This document shows positions 22,061 through 31,436 of a stretch of 64,000 nucleotides of DNA, piece after piece. Source of the stretch: Heracleum sosnowskyi (Eukaryota > Streptophyta > Magnoliopsida > Apiales > Apiaceae); the NCBI GenBank assembly GCA_030848705.1, contig CM061236.1, forward strand, positions 137,011,970 to 137,075,969. Direction: 5' to 3'. The position numbers were made by a program, and so were the translations under genes. Below the pieces are notes generated by a model. The model made no database searches. It was not told the origin of the DNA and worked only from the letters and a program-made list of their open reading frames with translations. Numbering within the stretch: position 1 is the stretch's first letter; each line of letters opens with the position of its first letter.

Positions 22061-23485
22061 TGTTCGCACAAAATCACGCAAGCGTACGCGGTCAACAAGT
22101 AATATATGAAAGTATAGTTCGTTCCCACAGAGACTGCTTTGGTTATTATAGTTATGCACCTATGCAACAATGTATGGCTATTGTTCAATGCTAAGACAAG
22201 TATCAAGTTTGTGTTTTGATTAACTAAATTAACTATTCAACTTAAAAAGAATTTAATTAACTAAAGAGATTGCTGTTTAATTACTTATGAGAATAAACAT
22301 GGGATCCTAACTTCATTATATACTTCATCTAGAGTCTTATATCTTTAATCAATGCATGTGACAGTTATGATAACTAATCGGATAACATGAAATCAGTACA
22401 CGCTACCTTTCAGTATACGTATACCAAACCACTCAAACATCCACAAAAGAGATAGAAGATGAGCAGACACCAATTATTCTTAGACCCTATATGTCTATAA
22501 GATTTGAAAACATAACGGTTTAACGAGCAAGTTATCCATTAAGATTACATAGGGCAGGTAAGATGGTTAAAATCACCTACGAATCATGCATGACAAACAT
22601 ACATAAACCTATGCTAGCATGGCAAGTTCTAAACCTCTATATCCACTTTCGCATTCAATAGAGATTAACAAGCAACTTAGATGTTAGCTACGCATCCAAG
22701 AAGATTAAGCACAACCAAACTAGGATATCAATTAGCCATCACACACACATCTTTAAAACAATTAACTACTAAAATCCATAAATAAATCCGTTAGAACCCC
22801 ACGACAACGATTAGTTCATAATCAAACCGTTCATCATCGTGGGTTCTGATGAAAACATGATAATAATAAGTCTAGAATACTGAATAAAAGTGCTAGAGAT
22901 AAGGTTTAAGAAAACCAAAACCAACGAGAATCCAAAGTATCGCCTAATTAGAAGAATACAAAGATAAATTGAAAAGTAGATCTTCGTAATCAACCGTCTT
23001 CTTGTTCTCCTCACCGGTGGATGGATATATAGATAAATGTATGGTTGTATGTCTCAGAAATCGTCCACCAAGTGCTTAAATAGGCCTTTCTGCTGACTTG
23101 TTGTTGCTGGTTTCCTTTTCAGAATCGAAGTTGCCTTTTTCCAGAATGTTTCAGGGGTGGGCGCGCCTGAAGGGGGTGGCCGCGCTTGAAATGATTTCAC
23201 CTAGGGCGCGGGCGCGCTTGGAGGGGGTGGCCGCCCCTGACCTTCTGTCAAATTTCTCCAAAATCTTGTTCCTTGACAATTCATGCTCTCTTCACTCCGC
23301 AACCTCTTGACTTCCTCAACAATGATCAAATAGCACCACATAACCCTAGAAACTTCACCACACTGCTGACGAAGCAATTCTGCATACTTAACACAAAACA
23401 CATCAAAAACACCATGTACTTGAGAACAAACGATCAATTTAAGCCGATTTAGGGTGTTCCAAGTAGATATGAAATCCATTTATCA
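22061..23485 (-). repeat. 3' LTR of Athila A (left copy)
   Basis: TGTTCGCACA...ATTTATCA on the plus strand, 1425 bp. GC-rich words near 23156-23238, including GGCGCGGGCGCGCT at 23205-23218, stand out. Confidence 0.92.
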
Positions 23486-24073
23486 CACCCCTAAACTTAA
23501 ACCAATGCTTGTCCTCAAGCATAAACAGACTCACTACATATATATAACACAATGCATGAATGCAACTAATATGAAAATGCAAACGATCCCCTCAAACTAA
23601 CCATAACCAATCAACAAGCCAACATCTCAAGGAATGCAATCTTTCAAACAGAGTTCGAACAAATCCCCTTATACTAACAAACAAACACAGAAACGTGCGT
23701 GTGTGCAATGCTCATCAAATACTCCCAAACTAAACCAAGACCATATCCTATTCTTCACCAAAACAACCACAAGCTTATAAACAGAATGAACTCTAGACAC
23801 AAGAAATCACTAAAAGACACCTCCATAATCCACTTGAGTTAGACAGGAATTCATGCTTTATTACGACACACAATACTATACACAACAAACATGCTTATTT
23901 GACCGTGCAATGGATGAGACCCCAAAAGGCTTATACAATAATACCCGTGTAGCGAACGTTAGGTTAGTGGATCCCAGACCGGAAAAGTCTTAGGTCACTA
24001 GGCACAAAGTCCCCTAGAACTTAATTGCTCGAGTATTAAAGAGCCCAACCTGGTCAATTCTACATAAACACAA

Positions 24074-24106
<33 letters not shown>

Positions 24107-25100
24107 TTCAATTTCGGAATGAGTGCGCTTTGCTTTTTCTCATCCCACCCTAGACTACTCATCTTTTCAATGAGTCGGCTACTAGCCATTTGACACCTAG
24201 CCTTATTGACAACTAGCATGAAATCCCTGTTTTCCCCCAAACTTAGACTTAAGTGCTTCTTTGAATTTCAAGAGAATAGAAGACATTCTGAATATAAGCA
24301 AGTGATTAAATTCTAACATCCAAACAAGCATGGTCTGATCAAATTCAAAAGCAACCAATGAGACTTATGAAATTATTTTGTTTCTGGCATGCAAGTCAAT
24401 TCATAGGAACTTAATCAACCCTCTATCTATCACTACCACACTCCCATCAACATCGACTCACCAACCAAGAAATAGTCAAGTCCTAAGGGATCATGAAATA
24501 TGCTATGCAAATGCAACTAAATGAACTCACATAATAGATATAAACACTAATGCAAACAGAATTCTCTATATGACAAAAACATGCAAAGATATGAATGAAC
24601 TAACTACATATGCAATATGAAACCTATATGACACACACACTAACCTTCCCTAATTACCACCCCCAAACTTGCAATATTCAATGTCCTCGTTGAAGGTAAT
24701 AACAAGGAAAGATGCAGAGAATACTTAATCATCAGCAGGACCACCCTCCTCGGGTGGTGTATCCAGTGGTGGATAAACAGAATCAGCTCCAAAGGTAGGC
24801 CAAGTGATGTCAACTCCAGTGGCTCTGAAAGTAGTACCCAAAGGACCTATCAACTTCACTCTGAATCCTAGATGGATCCTAGGGGGAAACAACCCAAACT
24901 TTTTTTCGTCTTTTTTTTTTTTTTTTGCTTTTTTTTTCTGTGAACAGTAACCATGCGCGGGCGCGCTCATCCAGGCGCGGGCGCGCTCTGCTACTGTTCA
25001 TGATTTTTTTTTTCACTCTAACACAGAATACTAATACTACATATTCGCATGGGTTGCCTCCCACGAAGCGCTTGTTTTACGTCAATAGCTTGACGTGAAT
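23486..25100 (-). other. Non-coding spacer of Athila A between integrase tail and 3' LTR
   Basis: About 1.6 kb without a convincing gene. The minus-strand polypurine side reads GTTTAGGGGTG next to the LTR. The segment 23905-24080 is over 90% identical by eye to 57662-57840 in Athila B. Poly-T runs near 24067-24110 and 24900-24940 create spurious Lys-rich ORFs. A minus-strand ORF (24725-24970) ending in a Pro/Glu/Gly-rich tail has no recognised family. Confidence 0.6.
24941..25000. other. 60-bp stem-loop with a duplicated GC-rich word
   Basis: TGAACAGTA (24941-24949) pairs with TACTGTTCA (24992-25000). The loop holds GCGCGGGCGCGCT twice (24955-24967 and 24975-24987). Poly-T/A tracts flank it. 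Confidence 0.7.
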
Positions 25101-25106
25101 CCATTT

Positions 25107-25388
25107 TCATCCAGTCACACAAACGGTGAACGTCGACTCACGGTTCACCGTATTACCAACGTCATGCTTCAGCCACTGACCATTAACCTTGAACGCTTCG
25201 TCCGGAAACTTATGGAAAATCTCTACTGCATCCGACCAACTCGACTTACGCTTTCCTAGAAAAAATCTGAAGCGAGACTTGAAACGCAGAACTAACTGAC
25301 CAAGCACAAATGAATGCTTCACCACCCCTCTTTCATGCCAGTCCTTAACCTTCTCCTTATATAGCCTGTTGCTCTCGTAGACTTTACC
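25107..25388 (-). pseudogene. Athila A integrase C-terminal tail fused to the protease region
   Basis: VYESNRLYKEKVKDWHERGV, then LGQLVLRFKSRFRFFLGKRK and FKVNGQWLKHD, match the C-terminal DNA-binding tail of Athila integrases. It follows LQPLQDQLRYG, the linker that normally precedes RT, in the same frame: everything from RT to integrase core has been deleted at about 25388. The frame ends with TGA-type closure at 25107. Confidence 0.8.
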
Positions 25389-26487
25389 ATACCTCAATTG
25401 ATCCTGCAGTGGTTGGAGTTCCAGTGTAGGAGCTTCTTCCATAGATGGTTTAAGTCGCTCTTGAGAATTGTTCAGCTCTGCTAATCCACGAGATTCGAAT
25501 GGCGCATCAATTTTTCTTTTCCACGGAGGTGCATTCAACAACTGAAGTTGCTCTTCTCTTTCTTCGACTTCAGTCTCAGAATCCCCTATCAAGACTCTCT
25601 CCACTGTATCTGACTTCAGCGGTTGTTCAATCTCTGTATTGACGACAGCATCGATCATCTCCACTTTAAAGCACTCTTCTTCCTCAGTTGGAAATTTCAT
25701 TGCCTTGAACACGTTAAAAGTGACCTTCTGATTTTGAACCCTCATTGTAAGCTCTCCTTTCTACACATCGATCAAAGTACGGCCTGTAGCTAAAAACGGT
25801 CTTCCCAAGATAATCGGAATCGTCTTGTCTTCCTCAAAATCCAGAATAACAAAATTAGAAGGAAAAATAAGCTTATCCACTTTAACCAAGACATCCTCTA
25901 CTATACCTCTAGGATATGTGATCGACCGATCAGCCAGCTGTAAGGACATGTTTGTAGGTTTAGGCTCAGGCAGCCCAAGTTGCATGAAGACAGGACAACG
26001 ACATCAGATTAATACTAGCTCCCAAGTCACACAAGCACTTGTTGAAAGATAGATTGCCGATTGTGCACGGTATGGTGAAACTCCCTGGATCCTTCAGTTT
26101 AGGAGGTAACTTCTGCTGTAGGATAGCACTGCATTCTTCTGTGAAAGCTACGGTTTCCAACTCCTCGAGTTTCAACTTCCGAGATAGAATACCCTTCATG
26201 AACTTTGCATAGCTCGGCATTTGTTCTAGAGCTTCCGCAAAAGGTATATTGATCTGCAACTTCTTGAAAACCTCCAGAAACTTAGCAAACTGCTTGTCCA
26301 ACTTCTGCTTCTGAAGACGTTTAGGGAATGGCGGAGGAGGATAGACTTCCTTACTCTCTGTACTTTGCTTCAGAACAGATTTCTCAGTCGAATGGTCACG
26401 CTTTTCCGCTTTGTTTCCCCCCAAACTAGCTTTTTCCTCTTTTTCTTCATCTTCTGGCAGAGTGTCAGGCGCGGGCGCGCTCCTCAT
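25389..26487 (-). pseudogene. Athila A aspartic protease
   Basis: The pre-protease segment contains PPPPFPKRLQKQKLD and LEVFKKLQINIPFAEALEQM, a conserved Athila block. The active site is CLCDLGASINLM near 26010-26045 (catalytic Asp in DLGAS), followed by VILDFEEDKTIPIILGRPFL near 25800-25860. A frameshift at about 25985 separates active site and flap. TAG at 25761-25763 replaces the Gln seen in Athila B (IDV-Q-KGEL). The upstream ORF start at 26487 sits in a GC-rich insertion that shifts the frame relative to Gag. Confidence 0.85.
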
Positions 26488-27919
26488 TCTACTGGATTTT
26501 CAATTTTTTCCCGTTTTGTGCTTTTTCTGAGTTCTGATCATTCGTAACCCTTCCAGATCGCAAGGTAACTGCTTTTACATGTTCCTTGACCTCTATTTTG
26601 CCTGGATTAGCTTCCGTATCACTAGGGAGAGTTCCCTGTGGTCTATTCAGCAAGGCATTGGCAATCTGACCGATATGATTTTCCAGAGTCTTGATTGAAA
26701 CAGCTTGGCTCTTGCATATTAGCCTCAATTCCTCCAATTCAGATTTTTCATTAGATGATTGCCCAGCACTTCCCTGAGATGGTTGTTGAAAACCTGGTGG
26801 TTGATATGGTTGCCTTGGAGCATACTGTTGCTGAAAACCATAAGAGTTAAATGGTTTAGCTCCATATTGCTGACCTTGAAACTGCTGATACGGCTGTTGT
26901 AATTGTTGCTGACCACCCTGATTGTTACTCCAGCTGAAATTTGGATGGTTCCTGTTATTCGGATGATAGGCATTAGGCACTGGCTACTGTGGTCTCTGGA
27001 AATTGCTCACAAACTGCGCCGATTCATTAGATATCGCACATTGAGTCGTGTCGTGTGCACCTGCACATAGCTCACAAACACTAGCCACCTGCTGAACTCT
27101 ATATTTAGACAGAGAATCCACCTTCATAGACAGAGCCTTTAGCTGAGCTGCTATTGCCGTAGCTGCATCCACTTCCAGAATTCCTGCTACCTTGCCTTGT
27201 GATAACCTCTGAGTTGGATTCTGGTATTCATTAGCAGCCATCATCTCAATAAGTTCATAAGCTTCATCATAGCTTTTAGCCCAAAGAGCTCCACCTGATG
27301 CCGCATCAAGCATTGGTCGAGATTGACCTCCCAGACCATTATAAAAACAGTTGATCACCATCCAATCATGCATTCCATGATGAGGACACTTCCTAAGCAT
27401 CTCCTTGTAGCGCTCCCAAGCTTCACATAAAGTTTCTCCAGAATGCTGTGCAAACTGAGTAAGAGCATTCCTGATTGCTTCTGTTTTAGCCATAGGAAAG
27501 AATTTAGTGAGAAACTTTTGAGCCAAATCCTCCCATGTAGTAATAGAACCTGCTGGTAGAGAGTGCAACCAGCCTTTAGCCTTATCCCTTAGAGAAAATG
27601 GGAAAAGTCTCAGTTTCACAGCATCTTCCGACACTCCGTTGAACTTGAAGGTGTCACATATCTCGATGAAATCCCTAATATGCATATTAGGATCTTCCGT
27701 TGGAGCACCCCCAAACTGAACTGAATTCTGCACCATCTGAATCGTGCTAGGCTTAATTTCAAAAGTATTAGCTGCAATGGTTGGCCTGACAATGCTAGAT
27801 TGAATGTCATTGATTTTCGGCTGAGAATAATCCTTCAAAGCCTTCGTTTTTGCTGCTGGTTCTCCCATAACTAGATTCAATTCAAGTGATTCCTTACGAG
27901 ATTGAGAACGTCTTCGCAT
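26488..27919 (-). pseudogene. Athila A Gag
   Basis: ATG at 27919 lies about 120 bp after the primer site. The capsid region has LRLFPFSLRDKAKGWLHSLP near 27590 and FNGV near 27640. A Gln-rich C-terminus follows. TAG at 26984-26986 interrupts it where Athila B has Gln (QQQPAPN). The frame then continues to 26489. Gag packages element RNA; with no polymerase of its own, this element would depend on helper enzymes. Confidence 0.88.
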
Positions 27920-28040
27920 ACACGCTCACTAGAGTACCTGAAACTCACCAAACAAAGTAAAATTGATGAAAGAATAATCCGAGTCAGTAAACGTTACGAC
28001 CACTGATGACAAGCACAAAAACTATATAAATAACACCGAG

Positions 28041-28058
28041 TCCCCGGTAGCGGCGCCA
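28041..28058 (-). promoter_or_regulatory. Primer binding site of Athila A
   Basis: Minus strand TGGCGCCGCTACCGGGGA, six bases inside the LTR. This is the standard Athila primer site. Confidence 0.88.
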
Positions 28059-28064
28059 AAAACT

Positions 28065-29415
28065 TGTTCGCACAAAATCACGCAAGCGTACGCGGTCAAC
28101 AAGTAATATATGAAAGTAGAGTTCGTTCCCACAGAGACTGCTTTGGTTATTATAGTTATGCACCTATGCAACAATGTATGGCTATTGTTCAATGCTAAGA
28201 CAAGTATCAAGTTTGTGTTTTGATTAACTAAATTAACTATTCAACTTAACAAGAATTTAATTAACTAAAGAGATTGTTGTTTAATTACTTATGAGAATAA
28301 ACATGGGATCCTAACTTCATTATATACTTCATCTAGAGTCTTATGTCTTTAATCAATGCATGTGACAGTTATGATAACTAATCGGATAACACGAAATCAG
28401 TACACGCTACCTTTCAGTATACGTATACCAAACCACTCAAACATCCACAAAAGAGATAGAAGATGAGCAGACACCAATTATGCTTAGACCCTATATGTCT
28501 ATAAGATTTGAAAACATAAAGGTTTAACGAGCAAGTTATCCATTAAGATTACATAGGGCAGGTAAGATGGTTAAAATCACCTACGAATCATGCATGACAA
28601 ACATACATAAACCTATGCTAGCATGGCAAGTTCTAAACCTCTATATCCACTTTCGTATTCAATAGAGATTAACAAGCAACTTAGATGTTAGCTACGTATC
28701 CAAGAAGAATAAGCACAACCAAACTAGGATATCAATTAGCCATCACACACACATCTTTAAAACAATTAACTACTAAAATCCATAAATAAATCCGTTAGAA
28801 CCCCACGACAACGATTAGTTCATAATCGAACCGTTCATCATCGTGGGTTCTGATGAAAACATGATAATAATAAGTCTAGAATACTGAATAAAAGTGCTAG
28901 AGATAAGGTTTAAGAAAACCAAAACCAACGAGAATCCAAAGTATCGCCTAATTAGAAGAATACAAAGATAAATTGAAAAGTAGATCTTCGTAATCAACCG
29001 TCTTCTTGTTCTCCTCACCGGTGGATGGATATATAGATAAATGTATGGTTGTATGTCTCAGAAATCGTCCACCAAGTGCTTAAATAGGCCTTTCTGCTGA
29101 AGGGGGTGGCCGCGCTTGAAATGATTTCACCAAGGGCGCGGGCGCGCTTGGAGGGGGTGGCCGCCCCTGACCTTCTGTCAAATTTCTCCAAAATCTTGTT
29201 CCTTGACAATTCATGCTCTCTTCAGTCCGCAACCTCTTGACTTCCTCAACAATGATCAAATAGCACCACATAACCCTAGAAACTTCACCACACTGCTGAC
29301 GAAGCAATTCTGCATACTTAACACAAAACACATCAAAAACACCATGTACTTGAGAACAAACGATCAATTTAAGCCGATTTAGGGTGTTCCAAGTAGATAT
29401 GAAATCCACTTATCA
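28065..29415 (-). repeat. 5' LTR of Athila A (right copy)
   Basis: 1351 bp, TGTTCGCACA...CTTATCA. Compared with the left copy it lacks 74 bp after TTTCTGCTGA (near 29100), bounded by a shared CTGA. Confidence 0.92.
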
Positions 29416-29420
29416 CCATC

Positions 29421-29558
29421 GATTTTAAAGCTTCGATTTGCAAGATATGGTCACGATTCCCCTCGCTCTAGATTTTATATGTTTTTCTATATGTGCGATA
29501 CATGGTTTTTACGGAATAAATGTTATATCACGCTTCCGCTCATCCGTAAATTCCTACA
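29421..29558 (+). repeat. 5' LTR of Copia C, part 2
   Basis: Continues the LTR after the CCATC duplication: GATTTTAAAGCTTCG to CCTACA, matching 36749-36886. Confidence 0.9.
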
Positions 29559-29559
29559 A

Positions 29560-29572
29560 TGGTATCAGAGCC
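29560..29572 (+). promoter_or_regulatory. Primer binding site of Copia C
   Basis: TGGTATCAGAGCC, one base after the LTR; initiator tRNA-Met type. Confidence 0.92.
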
Positions 29573-30102
29573 AGGTTCTGTATATAGAGATTCATATAAA
29601 AAATTTCAGATTTTTTTATGCATGTATGGATTTATTATGATTTTTGCAAGTATATTTTGATTTAATTCGAAATATTATTTGCATGAGATTTTGACCATTG
29701 ATCTGGGTTCTACAAGTGTTGTGGATCATCTAGGTATTTTTTTCATAATTTTGTGATATGTAGATTATTTGTTATGAATTTTTAAAAATTGTTTTAATTA
29801 AAATTCATAAAATAATTATGCATGTTGAAATATATGAATTAAAAATTGCACAAGGACCCCATAGATACTTGGTTATTTTTGCTTTTGTTTGATTTCAGAA
29901 ATCATATTATTTTGATTTTTTATTAATTTATTAATTAATTGTTAATTAATTTATTAATATTAAAATAAAATAATAAATGCAATTAATGACTAGGGCAGTT
30001 TTTTTTTTGTTATAAAGCTTTCAACAGTTACAACATTAAAAAAAAAAAAAAAAACTGCTGCTGCTGTCAACGCGCGCGTGGCGCGCACTCGCTGGGAAGG
30101 GT

Positions 30103-30207
30103 GTAACGCATTCCGGGAATGCGTTACAGGTCCTGTAACACATGAGCGTCATGCGTTACATAATTAATAGCTTTTAATTGTTGTAGCGCATTCCAGTAAT
30201 GCGTTAT
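30103..30207 (+). repeat. Three successive palindromes sharing GTAACGCAT arms
   Basis: 30103-30127 is GTAACGCATTCC-G-GGAATGCGTTAC (perfect 12-bp arms). 30135-30159 is GTAACACATGA...TCATGCGTTAC (one mismatch). 30183-30207 is GTAGCGCATT...AATGCGTTAT. Each is 25 bp long. Confidence 0.88.
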
Positions 30208-30916
30208 AGCCCTTCTGTCCACATTAAATTTTATTTTTTGGGAGTTTGGTAACTCCGTTTTGGGCGTGCAATATACCGTTGGATTCGTTTTTCTGAGACG
30301 GATCTAATGGAGTGGTCAAATATTTTTTATATAAAAGTTTGGAACTGTTTATATTCCCTGAAGTGTTTTAAAGCATGTACTAATTGTTTTAATTGCTTTT
30401 AAATACTATAATAAATCCATACATCATTATATCATTGTATGACATGATATTACTTGCATGCTTACCTGTTTATTTATTTTTATATATGAGATATATGCCT
30501 ATATTTACCATGCGATGATAGATTTAGGTGAACTTAAATCAAAATAAGGCGTGCTCTAGAAAATCTAGAATAGGAATCGTTTCTTGCCTTAACTATAATA
30601 TTATGCGTACAACCATGAGATTCTTATGTTTATGAAACATAGAGTGAAATACTCTTTTGATGTTGAAAATGAAAATTTCTGTCTAGGCCGTTGGGTTTTA
30701 AGCGGGACCGATGTGACCCCTCCAACACACTGGGAATTTTTCATTTAAATATCATAATTGTATTTTGTTCAAGAAAAAGAGAATCTCCTAGTAATATGAT
30801 TATGGTTGTAACATAATATAATCCCTCTAAAATTAAATAATATCAAGTAGTAATTGGCCAATGGCACAACGGGCTTGTGTTGGTCTTAGCCTTCCAACAT
30901 GGTAGAAAGTAGTTCT

Positions 30917-31248
30917 TATTTTTGAATCATTGTCGTTTCGTGCTACAGCCGAGGGCTTTGATTTTGAAATAAGAAATACTTGTCTATTACATAGAGATGT
31001 GTACAATGAATTAGAATCTAATGGTCGTTACGTGCTACAGCCGTGGGCTGTTGGAGACTGATTCAATTGTATGAAATGTTGGGTTAGACTTGACTTAGAA
31101 TATTGAGTTTGTCGTGCTACAGTCGTGACTCAATTATTCAATAGGCTAAAGTTTTATTAGGGAATAACATGAGATGTAATTGATAAGAGTTGTCTTCGTA
31201 CTGAACATCACATGGCGTTTCGTGCTACAGCCGAGGTTTTGTGATGGA
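30917..31248 (+). ncRNA. Array of four hairpins with a conserved CGTGCTACAGCCG loop
   Basis: Loops at 30939-30951, 31031-31043, 31113-31125 (CAGTCG) and 31221-31233. Stem 1 pairs TTCTTATTTTTGAATCA with TGATTTTGAAATAAGAA. Stem 2 pairs TACAATGAATT with GATTCAATTGTA. Stem 3 pairs GAATATTGAGT with ACTCAATTATTC. Stem 4 pairs CATCACA with TGTGATG. The stems differ from one another but each stays complementary, which argues for RNA structure. Part of the Copia C leader, not a separate gene as far as I can tell. Confidence 0.65.
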
Positions 31249-31436
31249 ATGTAGGATCCCTATTCCCACTAGCATTATGAATGCTTAATTTTTCCACTTA
31301 GGGGTTGTATAAATTAAATAAACTAGTGGGAGCCACTTATGAATAAAGACCCGATTCATATAGTGTTTTAAAATGAAATTGAATATTTGCTAAGTGTTGT
31401 TATGTGTTTATCATTTACAAATTTACTGTATACATT

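Larger units (their letters stand above)
22061..29415 (-). mobile_element. Non-autonomous Athila-type Gypsy element (Athila A)
   Basis: Lies in the 5' LTR of Copia C with an exact CCATC target duplication (22056-22060 and 29416-29420). LTRs of 1425 and 1351 bp; the Athila-type primer site TGGCGCCG is on the minus strand. Encodes Gag, protease and an integrase tail; RT, RNase H and integrase core are deleted. LTRs differ at about 14 sites plus a 74-bp deletion. Confidence 0.93.
29573..31436 (+). other. Long structured leader of Copia C
   Basis: About 1.86 kb without ORFs before the Gag ATG. It contains a poly-A run (30036-30053), a CG-rich patch (30067-30085), three linked palindromes (30103-30207), four hairpins with a common loop (30917-31248), and TCCCACTAG (about 31266) that can pair with CTAGTGGGA (about 31324). 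Leaders of retroelements usually hold packaging and dimerisation signals; that these do so is inference. Confidence 0.7.

Noticed and set aside
24725..24970. 81-codon minus-strand ORF with a Lys run
   Set aside because: The Lys run is translation of a poly-T tract in the Athila A spacer; the rest has no recognised family.
22000..29420. CRISPR-like impression from repeated GC words
   Set aside because: Spacings are irregular and the copies lie in LTR, spacer and gag of a plant retroelement.
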